A stretch of DNA of 64,000 bases, from assembly GCF_029714425.1 (NCBI RefSeq), contig NZ_CP121668.1:1385501-1449500 (forward strand). Reading direction: 5' to 3'. This document shows positions 1-8,811 of this stretch, one piece after another; the first letter of the stretch is position 1, and every line of letters begins with the position of its first letter. Below the pieces are notes generated by a model that saw only the letters and a list, made by a program, of their open reading frames with translations, had not been told where the DNA came from and did no database searches. A program made the translations under genes and the position numbers. The stretch comes from Bradyrhizobium sp. CB2312 (GTDB lineage: Bacteria > Pseudomonadota > Alphaproteobacteria > Rhizobiales > Xanthobacteraceae).

Positions 1-717
1 CTTGTCCTTGCCCGACATGATGTCGAAGTAGGTCTTCTTCGTGTTGTCCTTGCCGGCGCCGTAGGTGTAGTTCGGCGAGGGCGTCTGGTAGCCCGGCGGC
101 GGCTCGACCAGCGACTGGCGCGGCGGCTCGCTGGTGAATTGCTTCTCTTCGGGGGTGCCGCCCTTCAGCATGCCCCACAGGCCGCCGCTGAAACCGAGCT
201 GGGCGGGACTGAGCGACGGATTGGAGTTGGTGCCCGGCTGAATCGGATCATTGCTGGTACGCTCGGGCGCCGCGGTCCTGCCGACTTCCATCTCGGCCGG
301 TGAAAGGGTGCGGCCCGCCTGCCAGTTCTCGGTCGCCTTGACCGCCTTCTTCCGCGCGGCAATGGCCTCCTTGCGGCGCTTCTCGTCGGGGTCCTTCGGC
401 CAGTTCGGCGCATTCTTGGCCTGGGCGCCGGCCGGCGGCGGCAGGTCGAGCTTGGGCGGCACGACCAGCGGCGAGCGCTCGCGGTATTCGATGCCGGGCT
501 TTTCCATGCTCTTGGCGCCGATGCCGGACATCAGATTGTCGATGAGCCTCTCTTCGAAGGTCATCCCGTCATCTTCATCTTCGTCATCACCGGCGCGGGC
601 GGCGCCCGTCGCCATGACGAGACCGATGCCGAGCGCGACAGCGGACACTTTCAACGCCCGCCAGACCCCGCCTTGGGGATCTCGAACCATTGAACCGCTG
701 GTTTTCGAGCTGCGCAT
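1..717 (-). CDS. exported protein of unknown function, C-terminus beyond the window edge
   Basis: An open frame of 239 codons runs off the left edge, so the C-terminus is missing. Residues 20-41 form a hydrophobic stretch ending Ala-Arg-Ala, which looks like a Sec signal peptide; the next part is acidic (GDDEDEDDG), then rich in Pro, Lys and Ala with no domain I recognise. The ATG at 717 follows a GGAACAGG-like site; a second in-frame ATG lies at 690. It sits downstream of lspA on the same strand. In related rhizobia I recall an unnamed protein followed by an M16 peptidase here, but that gene is not visible. The reading frame is well supported; the function is unknown. Confidence 0.7.
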   Translation of the reverse strand, partial: MRSSKTSGSMVRDPQGGVWRALKVSAVALGIGLVMATGAARAGDDEDEDDGMTFEERLIDNLMSGIGAKSMEKPGIEYRERSPLVVPPKLDLPPPAGAQAKNAPNWPKDPDEKRRKEAIAARKKAVKATENWQAGRTLSPAEMEVGRTAAPERTSNDPIQPGTNSNPSLSPAQLGFSGGLWGMLKGGTPEEKQFTSEPPRQSLVEPPPGYQTPSPNYTYGAGKDNTKKTYFDIMSGKDK

Positions 718-813
718 CGCTGTACCTGTTCCATATTGTGGCAGATTGCCGCTCGCGCGCGGCCTAACCTTCGCAAAAGCAGGGTTCCACCTGTCGGTCC
801 GTATCGGCCGGGA

Positions 814-1308
814 TCAGGGCGCTTTTGCGGCGGGTACCCCCAGGAAGGAATCATACAATAGCGCCGCCACCCCAGCAACGATGGCCACGTCGGCGAGGTT
901 AAACACGTACCAATTATAGGTATTTCCGGCGATCTCGATGTGGAGCAGGGCGAAATCGACCACCGCGCCATAGGCGAGGCGGTCGATGCCGTTGCCGATC
1001 GCGCCCCCGATGATCAGGCCGAGCGCGACCGTCGCCAGCAGGGTGTGCGAGCGGGCCATCCAGATCGCCAGCGCCACCACGGCGATGGCCTTGACCGCCA
1101 TCAGCGCGATCTGCGCCGCCTGGCCGTCGTTCTGGAGCCAGCCGAAGCTGATGCCGATGTTCCAGGCCAGCACAAGGTCGAAGAACGGCGTCACCCGCAC
1201 CGCGCCGCGATGGGCGAGGTCGAACACGTTCAGCAGCCAGAGTTTCGAGGCCTGGTCGAGGATGACCGTGACCACGGCCGAGAGGATGCCGGCGCGGAGC
1301 GGGGTCAT
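814..1308 (-). CDS. lspA: lipoprotein signal peptidase (signal peptidase II)
   Basis: This inner-membrane aspartyl protease removes signal peptides from prolipoproteins after Lgt has lipidated the cysteine. The 164 residues match the family length, with four hydrophobic segments. The family landmarks are visible: DQASK near residue 18, Asn50 in AWNIGISFG, GNGIDR at 105-110, and the two probable catalytic aspartates, Asp118 in VVDF and Asp140 in FNLAD. GNGIDR replaces the commoner GNLIDR, and ISFG the usual AFS-type motif, both mild variations. It starts 10 bases after the ileS stop on the same strand, a common ileS-lspA operon. Its partner lgt is at 37.8 kb. Confidence 0.96.
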   Translation of the reverse strand: MTPLRAGILSAVVTVILDQASKLWLLNVFDLAHRGAVRVTPFFDLVLAWNIGISFGWLQNDGQAAQIALMAVKAIAVVALAIWMARSHTLLATVALGLIIGGAIGNGIDRLAYGAVVDFALLHIEIAGNTYNWYVFNLADVAIVAGVAALLYDSFLGVPAAKAP

Positions 1309-1318
1309 GGCTGGCCGA

Positions 1319-4300
1319 TCAGACGCTCACGCCCAACGCCTTCCATTCGCGCAGTGCCTGAGCATCGCGCGGGGTGACGTCGGGATATTCGGCGTCCTCG
1401 CCGACGCTCGGCGAGATCTTCCAGGAGCGGGCGCATTTGGTGCCGACCGCCTTCTCGACCACGACCGCGACGCCGGGGACGGCATCGAGGCGGAACGCGC
1501 TCGCCGGCGCCTCGCCCTCGCGCACCTCGTAGTTCGAGGTGATGCAGACTTCGGCGAGATCGACGTCGAACAGCGTCATCATCATGTCCCTGTCGGCGAC
1601 ATAGATCACCGGTGAGGCCTCAAGCGAGGAGCCGATGTTCTTGGCGGCGCGTTCGAGCTCGAGCGCGCCGGTGACGACGCGGCGGACGTTGCGGATCGTC
1701 TCCCACTTCGCGGCGAGCTTGTCGTCGCGCAGGCTTTCAATATCCGTGGGGAACAAGGTCAAATGGACCGACGGCTCCGCTTTGGGGCGGAACATCCGCC
1801 AGGCCTCATCCGTGGTGAAGCTCAGGATCGGCGCGAGCCACTTCAAGAGGGCATCGCACAAAAGCTCGATCGCGGTGAGCGCGGCCTTGCGCGCCACCGA
1901 GGACGGCGGATCGCAATACAGCGTGTCCTTGCGAATATCGAAGTAGAACGCCGACAGCTCGGAGTTCATGAAAGCCGACAGGCTTGCGACCACGGTCTTG
2001 TAGTCGAACGCGGCATAGGCCTTGCGGATGGTTTCGGCATGCCCGGCCAGTTCGTGCAGCATCAGCCGCTCGAGCTCGGGCATCTCGGCATAGGCGATCT
2101 TCTCGCTCGCCTTGAAGTGATGCAGCGTGCCGAGCATCCACCGGAGCGAGTTGCGCAGCTTGCGGTACGTCTCGATGGTGTTCTTCAGGATCTCCGGGCC
2201 GATGCGCTGGTCGTCAGCATAGTCGGTGGCGCAGACCCACAGGCGCAGGATGTCCGCGCCGGAATCCTTGATCACTTTCTGCGGCTCGACGGTGTTGCCG
2301 AGCGACTTCGACATCTTGCGGCCGTTCTCGTCGAGCGTGAAGCCGTGGGTCAGCACGATGTCGTAAGGCGCGCGGCCGCGCGTGCCCGAGCTCTCCAGCA
2401 GCGAGGAATGGAACCAGCCGCGATGCTGGTCGCTGCCTTCGAGATACATCACGGTGTCGTCGCCGCCGTCGACTTTGCGAACGATGTTGCCGAGCTGCGG
2501 GAAGTTCTGGCGATCTTCCAGCACGAAGGCGTGCGTGGAGCCTGAATCGAACCAGACGTCGCAGATGTCGTCGACCTTCTTCCAGTCTTCGCTCGCGCGG
2601 GAGCCGAGGAAGCGCTCGCGGGCGCCGTCCATGTACCAGGCGTCGGCGCCTTCCTCCATGAAGGCTTCGGTGATGCGCTGGTTGACGATCTCGTCCTGGA
2701 GGATCTCGGCCGAGCCATCGGCCTTCTCGCGCACGAACACGGCGATCGGCACGCCCCAGGCGCGCTGGCGCGAGATCACCCAGTCGGGGCGGTTGGCGAT
2801 CATGCCGTTGATGCGGTTCTCGCCGGACGGCGGCACCCATTGCGTGACCGAGATCGCATGCAGCGCGCGGGCGCGCAGCGTGTCGCCCTTCTTCGCATGG
2901 CCGTTCTCGCTGACGTCCTTGTCCATCGCGATGAACCATTGCGGCGTGTTGCGGAAGATCACCGGCTTCTTCGAGCGCCAGGAATGCGGATATTGGTGCT
3001 TGAGGCGCCCGCGCGCCAGCAGCTTGCCGCCCTCGATCAGCGCCTTGATCACGGCCTCGTTGGCATCACCCTTCTCGCCCTTGTCGTTGAGCACGCGCTT
3101 GCCGGTGAAGCCGGGGGCCTGTGCGGTGTAGGCGCCGTTCTCGTCGACGGTGTAGGGGATCGCGGTCGAGATGCCGCGCGCATCGAGCTCGCGGGTGTTG
3201 GCCGTCCAGACGTCGAAGTCCTCGCGGCCGTGGCTCGGCGCGGTGTGGACGAAGCCGGTACCGGTATCGTCGGTGACATGCTCGCCGGCGAGCAGCGGCA
3301 CGATGAACTCGTAACCGCCGCCGAGACCGCGCAGGGGATGGGCGCATTCGACGGCATCCAGCGTGTCGCCGGGAATGTCGCGCACCTTCTCGTAGGACGT
3401 GACGCGCGCCTGCTTGAACACCTCTGCGGCCAGCGCATCGGCCAGGATCAGGAGATCGCCGGTCTTGGCCCAATTGTCCGCCGGCGCATCCGTCACCTTA
3501 TAAAGGCCATAGGCGATCCTCGGCGAGAACGAGATGGCGCGGTTGCCCGGGAGCGTCCAGGGCGTGGTGGTCCAGATCACGACCGAGGCATTGGCGAGCG
3601 CACCATGCGCGGGCGAGGTGACGGGAAACTTCACCCACACCATGTCGGAGGTGTAGTCCTCGTATTCGACCTCGGCTTCCGCCAGCGCGGTCTTCTCGAC
3701 CACACTCCACATCACCGGCTTGGAGCCGCGATAGAGCGTGCCGTTGGCGGCGAACTTCATCAGCTCGCGCGCGATCTGCGCTTCGGCCGGATAGCTCATG
3801 GTCTGATAGGGATGATCCCAGTCGCCGATGATGCCGAGCCGCTTGAACTCTTCGCGCTGCACGTTGATCCAGTGCGTCGCATAGGCGCGGCATTCTTTCC
3901 GGAACGCCACCATCGCGGCGGAGTCGCGGAAATCCGGCTTCTGCTTGCCCTTCTTGCGGTAGTTCTCCTCCTCGATCTTCCATTCGATCGGCAGGCCGTG
4001 GCAGTCCCAGCCCGGCACGTAGTTGGAGTCGAAGCCGAGCATCTGCTGGCTCTTGGTTACGACGTCCTTGAGGATCTTGTTCAGCGCGTGCCCGATATGG
4101 ATGTTGCCGTTGGCGTAGGGCGGGCCGTCATGCAGCACGAACTTGGCGCGGCCTTCGGCGTCCTTGCGCAGCTTGTCGTAGAGACCGATGTCGTTCCAAT
4201 ATTTCAGGATCTCCGGCTCGCGCTGCGGCAGGCCGGCGCGCATCGGGAATTCTGTCTGCGGAAGGAACAGGGTCTTCGAATAGTCTTTGGCTTCAGACTT

Positions 4301-4327
4301 TTGGGACTTTTGCGGCTTTTCGGACAT
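1319..4327 (-). CDS. ileS: isoleucyl-tRNA synthetase
   Basis: Class I synthetase charging tRNA-Ile in the cytoplasm. The HIGH signature is at residues 77-80 (NIHIGH) and KMSKS at 671-675, with a long editing insertion between them and an anticodon-binding C-terminal part. I start it at the ATG at 4327 (MSEKPQKSQ), giving 1002 residues. The frame stays open to 4393, but those 22 residues are Pro/Arg-rich and do not look conserved. I do not see the four-cysteine C-terminal zinc module of E. coli IleRS. lspA follows after 10 bases. A 547-codon frame on the opposite strand is only a shadow of this gene. Confidence 0.97.
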   Translation of the reverse strand: MSEKPQKSQKSEAKDYSKTLFLPQTEFPMRAGLPQREPEILKYWNDIGLYDKLRKDAEGRAKFVLHDGPPYANGNIHIGHALNKILKDVVTKSQQMLGFDSNYVPGWDCHGLPIEWKIEEENYRKKGKQKPDFRDSAAMVAFRKECRAYATHWINVQREEFKRLGIIGDWDHPYQTMSYPAEAQIARELMKFAANGTLYRGSKPVMWSVVEKTALAEAEVEYEDYTSDMVWVKFPVTSPAHGALANASVVIWTTTPWTLPGNRAISFSPRIAYGLYKVTDAPADNWAKTGDLLILADALAAEVFKQARVTSYEKVRDIPGDTLDAVECAHPLRGLGGGYEFIVPLLAGEHVTDDTGTGFVHTAPSHGREDFDVWTANTRELDARGISTAIPYTVDENGAYTAQAPGFTGKRVLNDKGEKGDANEAVIKALIEGGKLLARGRLKHQYPHSWRSKKPVIFRNTPQWFIAMDKDVSENGHAKKGDTLRARALHAISVTQWVPPSGENRINGMIANRPDWVISRQRAWGVPIAVFVREKADGSAEILQDEIVNQRITEAFMEEGADAWYMDGARERFLGSRASEDWKKVDDICDVWFDSGSTHAFVLEDRQNFPQLGNIVRKVDGGDDTVMYLEGSDQHRGWFHSSLLESSGTRGRAPYDIVLTHGFTLDENGRKMSKSLGNTVEPQKVIKDSGADILRLWVCATDYADDQRIGPEILKNTIETYRKLRNSLRWMLGTLHHFKASEKIAYAEMPELERLMLHELAGHAETIRKAYAAFDYKTVVASLSAFMNSELSAFYFDIRKDTLYCDPPSSVARKAALTAIELLCDALLKWLAPILSFTTDEAWRMFRPKAEPSVHLTLFPTDIESLRDDKLAAKWETIRNVRRVVTGALELERAAKNIGSSLEASPVIYVADRDMMMTLFDVDLAEVCITSNYEVREGEAPASAFRLDAVPGVAVVVEKAVGTKCARSWKISPSVGEDAEYPDVTPRDAQALREWKALGVSV

Positions 4328-4530
4328 GAGGCTGACTGGCTCGGAAGGGCGCGGGAACGGATGGCGACAGGGAATCGCGGGGTGAAACGTCAAAATCCCG
4401 GTCTTGCGCCGAGCCTTCAGGCTCAGGCGGAAGCCGGGCCGCTAATCCCTATGATGCGCCGCGCAAACATGGGCCCTCCATAGCAGCCGGGCGGGGCAAG
4501 CGCAAAGGTTCGGCGGGTCGGATTCGGGCC

Positions 4531-5502
4531 TCAATCGATCACGCCAAGCCGCGGAAACGCGTCCGGGGCGGCGGCCAGGACAGTGCGGGCGCGGGCGGAA
4601 TCGTCGTCCATCTGGCGGATCAGGGCCTCCAAACTGTCGAATTTCAGCTCCTCGCGGATGAAGCCGACGAAGGCGCAGTCGAGCGTTTGGCCGTAGAGGT
4701 CGCCCTTGAAGTCGAACAGGAAGATTTCCAGGAGCGGGGCGCCATTATCAAAGGTCGGGCGGCGGCCGAAGCTCGCGACCCCTTCCACCCGCTCGGGCCC
4801 GCGGCCGACCCGCACCGCATAGATGCCGTGCTTGAGCCCGCAATTGGCATCCAGGCGGATATTGGCAGTGGGGTAGCCGAGGTCGCGGCCGCGCTTCTCG
4901 CCGTGGATCACCTCGCCGGTGATGAACCAGGGCGCGCCCAGCATGGTGGTGGCATCATTGAGCAGCCCTTCGGCGAGCGCGATCCGGATCGCGCTGGAGG
5001 AGACCGGCCGCTCGTCGATGTCGACATGCGGCTGCACGTCGACCTCGATGCCGAGCCGGGGTGCCTCGTTGACCAGCAGGCTCGGCGAGCCGACGCGGCC
5101 TTTGCCGAAATGGAAGTCGTAGCCGACCGCGATCCCGCTGACGCCGAGGCGCCCGATCAGGTCATGGTGAATGAAGTCTTGCGCGCTGGTGCCGGCGCGC
5201 GCCTTGTCGAAGGTCATGACCACGGCACCGGCAAGCCCGGTGCCGGCCAGAAGCCGCAATTTGGCCCGTTCGTCCGTCAGGCGGAATTGCGGGGTGTTGG
5301 GGCTGAAAAACCGCCGCGGATGCGGCTCAAAGGTCAACGCCAGCGCAGGACGGCCATGCGCCCGGCCCATTTCCAAGGCCGCAGCGATCACGGCCCGATG
5401 GCCGAGATGAACACCGTCGAAATTGCCCATGGCGACCACGGCGCCCCGGGGAATGGCGGAATCCGGCGTGCTGTCGCGGATAACGGTAAAAGGCGGAGCC
5501 AT
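4531..5502 (-). CDS. ribF: bifunctional riboflavin kinase / FAD synthetase
   Basis: Makes FMN from riboflavin and then FAD from FMN, using ATP. The N-terminal nucleotidyltransferase domain carries GNFDGVHLGH at residues 26-35; the C-terminal flavokinase domain starts near residue 187 and carries GYPTANI at 209-215. The 323 residues fit the family. It lies upstream of ileS on the same strand, the common ribF-ileS-lspA order, with about 200 bases between ribF and ileS. It is divergent from the CheY-like gene. ribH2 elsewhere in this window feeds the same pathway. Confidence 0.96.
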   Translation of the reverse strand: MAPPFTVIRDSTPDSAIPRGAVVAMGNFDGVHLGHRAVIAAALEMGRAHGRPALALTFEPHPRRFFSPNTPQFRLTDERAKLRLLAGTGLAGAVVMTFDKARAGTSAQDFIHHDLIGRLGVSGIAVGYDFHFGKGRVGSPSLLVNEAPRLGIEVDVQPHVDIDERPVSSSAIRIALAEGLLNDATTMLGAPWFITGEVIHGEKRGRDLGYPTANIRLDANCGLKHGIYAVRVGRGPERVEGVASFGRRPTFDNGAPLLEIFLFDFKGDLYGQTLDCAFVGFIREELKFDSLEALIRQMDDDSARARTVLAAAPDAFPRLGVID

Positions 5503-5622
5503 CAGGGGAATTCTCGGAGCCGGCGGGACCGGCCGGGACCGTGGCGCGACCGGCCAGATGAAGTCAAGCGGCTGGGTGGGACCGGATTGAACACGATTTC
5601 AATTCTTCGAAGGCCTCCCCAG

Positions 5623-5639
5623 TTAACGGGCTGTTTAAC
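5623..5639 (+). promoter_or_regulatory. near-CtrA-type double TTAA motif before the cheY-like gene
   Basis: TTAAC at 5623-5627 and TTAAC at 5635-5639 sit about 95 bases before the cheY-like start. The gap between the two TTAA cores is 8 bases, while the published CtrA consensus has 7, so this is a weak candidate only. Confidence 0.2.
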
Positions 5640-5732
5640 GCCTTGATGCTAGTCCTTGAGCGTGGAACCGCCGGGCTCCGGTCTGGCAGGTCCGATCGTA
5701 ATATTCCTGGGTTATGCGTTGGGGGAGTCGAG

Positions 5733-6128
5733 ATGGCGGTTGATTTGTCGATGCCGGTTCTGGTGGTGGATGACTATAGCACCATGATCCGTATCATCCG
5801 GAATCTGCTGAAGCAGCTTGGCTTCGATAATATCGATGATGCCAGCGACGGTTCGGCGGCGCTGAACAAGATGCGCGGCAAGAAATACGGGCTCGTGATT
5901 TCCGACTGGAACATGGAGCCGATGACGGGCTACGACCTGCTGCGCGAAGTGCGCGCGGATCCCAATCTCGCCACCACGCCCTTCATCATGATCACGGCGG
6001 AATCGAAGACCGAGAACGTGATCGCGGCCAAGAAGGCCGGCGTGAACAATTACATCGTCAAGCCGTTCAATGCGGCGACGCTGAAGACCAAGATCGAGGC
6101 GGTCTTCCCGGACATGGCGAGCGCGTAA
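5733..6128 (+). CDS. single-domain response regulator, CheY-like
   Basis: A 131-residue stand-alone receiver domain. The acidic pocket is Asp13-Asp14, the probable phosphorylated residue is Asp58 in VISDWN, and the conserved Thr88 and Lys110 (VKPF) are present, so it should be phosphorylatable. It has no output domain, as in CheY. The ATG at 5733 follows GGGGGAG; the upstream 30 codons of open frame lack conservation. No cheA, cheW or flagellar gene is adjacent, so the partner kinase is unknown. A TipF-like EAL protein 1 kb away would fit a motility link, but that is inference. Confidence 0.9.
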   Translation: MAVDLSMPVLVVDDYSTMIRIIRNLLKQLGFDNIDDASDGSAALNKMRGKKYGLVISDWNMEPMTGYDLLREVRADPNLATTPFIMITAESKTENVIAAKKAGVNNYIVKPFNAATLKTKIEAVFPDMASA

Positions 6129-6165
6129 GCGCCGCCTGACCACAAAAGAGCTATCTATAGAGATC

Positions 6166-6249
6166 GTCATGCCCGGGCTTGTCCCGGGCATCCACGTTCT
6201 TGGATGCTGGAAGAAAGACGTGGATGGCCGGGACAAGCCCGGCCATGAC
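6166..6249. repeat. palindromic intergenic repeat, family A copy 1
   Basis: A long inverted repeat beginning GTCATGCCCGGGCTTG and ending CAAGCCCGGCCATGAC. The two arms are about 30 bases each around a short variable centre. The same element recurs at 30072, 41493 and 63165. It lies after the cheY-like gene, between convergent genes, and may act as a transcription terminator or REP-like element. Confidence 0.9.
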
Positions 6250-6305
6250 GGCGTTGGACACTTAGCAATTGGTCTAAGCCGGCGTCAGTTCACGCCGCCG
6301 CGTCA

Positions 6306-7160
6306 CTACCACTTCAATTCGCGCATCAGCGCCTTCGGCGGATGGCCGAACAATTCCGTCACCGAGTTCGGGTCGAGCTGGTCGAGGCCCTCGAACTCCT
6401 CGGCATGGATGCCGCGGGTGACGAACAGGCAGTCGATGCCGAACTCGCGCGCGCCGGTCAGGTCGGTGCGGACGGAATCGCCGATCGCCAGCACCTTCTT
6501 GCGGTCGATCATGTGGCCCTGGCGTTCGCCGGCGAGCCGCATTGCGCGCTCGTAGATCGGCCGGTGCGGCTTGCCGTAGAAGATCACCTCGCCGCCGAGC
6601 TCCCGATACAGCTCTGCGACCGCGCCGGCGCAATAGATCAGCCGGTCGCCGCGCTCGACCACGATGTCGGGGTTGGCGCAGACCAGCGTCAGATTGCGCT
6701 CGCGCGCCTTAAGCATCATGCCGCGATAATCTTCCGCCGTTTCGGTCTCGTCGTCATAGAGGCCGGTGCAGACGATGTAGTCGGCCTCTTCCAGCGGCGC
6801 GGTGGTCGCATCGAGGCCGCGGTAGATCGAGTTGTCGCGCTCGGGGCCGAGCCAGAACATCTTGCTTCCGGGGTGCTCGGCGACATAGAGCCGGGTCAAA
6901 TCGCCCGATGACACGATTGCGTCATAGGTCTCGTCGGCGACGCCGAGCTTGCGCAATTGCCGCTGCACGGAGTCGGCCGGGCGGGGCGCGTTGGTGATCA
7001 GGATCACCGTACCGCCGCGGCTGCGATAGGTGTGCAGCGCCTCGCAGGCTTCGGGGAAGGATTCTAGGCCGTTATGGACCACGCCCCAGATGTCGCTAAG
7101 CACGACCTCGACGCCGCCCACGAGCTCGCGCAGGCCTTGGGCGAAATGCAGCGTGGTCAT
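6306..7160 (-). CDS. HAD-superfamily class IIA hydrolase (TIGR01459-like)
   Basis: A NagD-like haloacid-dehalogenase phosphatase of 284 residues. Motif I is SDIWGVVHNG with nucleophile Asp23; the usual second Asp of DxD is Trp25, which I recall as typical of the TIGR01459 group. A class II cap follows, then a FYGKPHRP lysine loop and AIGDSVRTDL as the acidic metal-binding motif. The substrate is unknown; sugar phosphates or nucleotides are usual for the class. It is followed upstream by the EAL protein on the same strand, 15 bases away, so the two probably share a transcript. Confidence 0.88.
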   Translation of the reverse strand: MTTLHFAQGLRELVGGVEVVLSDIWGVVHNGLESFPEACEALHTYRSRGGTVILITNAPRPADSVQRQLRKLGVADETYDAIVSSGDLTRLYVAEHPGSKMFWLGPERDNSIYRGLDATTAPLEEADYIVCTGLYDDETETAEDYRGMMLKARERNLTLVCANPDIVVERGDRLIYCAGAVAELYRELGGEVIFYGKPHRPIYERAMRLAGERQGHMIDRKKVLAIGDSVRTDLTGAREFGIDCLFVTRGIHAEEFEGLDQLDPNSVTELFGHPPKALMRELKW

Positions 7161-7175
7161 GACGTGCGCGGCCGA

Positions 7176-8666
7176 TCAGATGCGGCGCGCGAGCGCGGCG
7201 TTACCGGTGATGCGTTGTGTCGGAGCTGCGGCTGACGTCGCGCTTGATGTTGAGCCTGGGCTGGGGGAAGCGGAGCCATTGGATCCCTGAATGTCCTGCG
7301 CCTGGTTCGGCGCGGCCCCGCCGGTAGCAGATGCCCCCTCCGGCCGCAATGGCCGCGGCGGCGCGAACAGGAAGCCCTGGCCGAACCGCACGTCATAGTC
7401 GAGCAGATCGACCACGGCCCGCTCGCCCTCGATCCGCTCGGCGATCAGGTCGATGCCGAAGCGGCCCAGCAGGTCGGAAAGGTCGGACGGGTGGATGTCA
7501 GAGGTCGACGCCTGCCTGGGGTCGAGCAGCAGCGTCGCCGGCACCTTGATGAAGCGCACGCCCCGATCGGCGAGCTCGCGCGGCTCGATCCTGAGATCGG
7601 TGACATGGTCGATCGAGAAGCGGAAGCCGCGCTGGGCCAGCGCGGCGAGATTCTCGGTCTCGGCCGGGCCGAGATTGCGGAAGGTCGATTGCTTGAACTC
7701 CAGCACCAGCGAGGGCGCCAGCGCCCGGTTGGCTTCGAGGAAGTCGAGGCATTGCGCGAAGGTGGTGGAATTGCCGAGCGTGGAGGCCGCGACGTTGCAG
7801 AACACGCCGACATCCTTGTTGCGCACCATCAGGCGCCGCAGCACCTGCACGCAGCGCAGCATCACCATGTTGTCGATGCGCCCGATCAGCCCGGAGGCCT
7901 CGGCGATGCTGATGAACTCCTCGGCGGCGATCAGCTGGTCGCGCTCGTCGCGGACCCGCGTCACGGCCTCGTAGAACCGCACCTTGCGCTGCGGCAGCGT
8001 CACCATCGGCTGGAGGAAGATGTCGATGCGGTTCTCGTCGACCGCGTTGCGCAGCGTCGCTAGCAATTGGGTCTGGCTGCGGCCGCTCGCGGCGTGAGCC
8101 TGATTGACGGTCTGGGTCTGGACCGCCGGTGCGGCGGGGCGTGGTGGCGGTGCGGCAAGCGGGGGAGGGGCGACCGGCTTCTGATCGAACGGTGCAAGCA
8201 GGTCGATTGGCGCCTCCGACTCCGGCCTTGCGACGGGAGCGGGAGAGGGCCCTGGCGCCGCGCCGGCCAGGAGATCCTCATGCGCCGACACCGTGGTGGC
8301 GAGCTGCTTGACCAGCCCGCCAAGCTCGTTGATCTCGCCGACCACCGACTGGATGCGGTCGGAGTTGGTCGAATTGGACGAGGCGATGCGGCCCTCGATC
8401 GCAGCTAAGCGGCGGCCGAACTCGGCGACCTGGCGGGCGAGATCGGCGGTGCCGCGCGAGAGGTCTGCGATCTGGCCGCCGACATCGCTGCGGTCGCGCA
8501 GCCGCATCGACACCGCATTGTAGAGGATCAGGAAGGTCAGCGCGGTCAGCGCCACGATCGCGGATTCGGTTCCGCTGATGCCGGCGACCGAGTAGAGCAC
8601 CAGCCCGAGCGAGGCGGCGACCAGAACCATGCAGATGGCGATGAAGATCGTCGAAATGCGAATCAT
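7176..8666 (-). CDS. membrane-anchored degenerate EAL-domain protein, TipF-like
   Basis: 496 residues: two hydrophobic segments (about 5-27 and 34-50), a coiled-coil-like stretch (about 58-125), a Pro-rich linker (about 135-180) and an EAL domain (about 200-445) with a Ser/Thr/Pro tail. The EAL domain is degenerate: the signature reads YEAVTR, and the metal-binding DDFGTG loop reads IDHVTD. FCNVA, FIKVP and GQGFLF keep parts of the fold. This suggests a c-di-GMP sensor or scaffold rather than a phosphodiesterase. The layout of two membrane segments, coiled coil and EAL matches the Caulobacter flagellar factor TipF. The resemblance is by architecture, so I give no symbol. Confidence 0.78.
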   Translation of the reverse strand: MIRISTIFIAICMVLVAASLGLVLYSVAGISGTESAIVALTALTFLILYNAVSMRLRDRSDVGGQIADLSRGTADLARQVAEFGRRLAAIEGRIASSNSTNSDRIQSVVGEINELGGLVKQLATTVSAHEDLLAGAAPGPSPAPVARPESEAPIDLLAPFDQKPVAPPPLAAPPPRPAAPAVQTQTVNQAHAASGRSQTQLLATLRNAVDENRIDIFLQPMVTLPQRKVRFYEAVTRVRDERDQLIAAEEFISIAEASGLIGRIDNMVMLRCVQVLRRLMVRNKDVGVFCNVAASTLGNSTTFAQCLDFLEANRALAPSLVLEFKQSTFRNLGPAETENLAALAQRGFRFSIDHVTDLRIEPRELADRGVRFIKVPATLLLDPRQASTSDIHPSDLSDLLGRFGIDLIAERIEGERAVVDLLDYDVRFGQGFLFAPPRPLRPEGASATGGAAPNQAQDIQGSNGSASPSPGSTSSATSAAAPTQRITGNAALARRI

Positions 8667-8811
8667 GCCGCGCGTTACGCCTCAAAGAGCTGACTGCCTC
8701 ACCCCGGGAAAACACGGGTCGCGGTCCGAACCCCGTCACGCCTCATGCTCGCCCAAGCCGCACGAGCTTAACATCATTGTTGATTCGAGGGGATAGCGGC
8801 GTCCGTGCTGC

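Noticed and set aside
2840..4483. 547-codon open frame antisense to ileS
   Set aside because: It mirrors the third-base GC bias of ileS, has Arg/Gly/Asp-rich composition without any motif, and ileS is unambiguous on the other strand.
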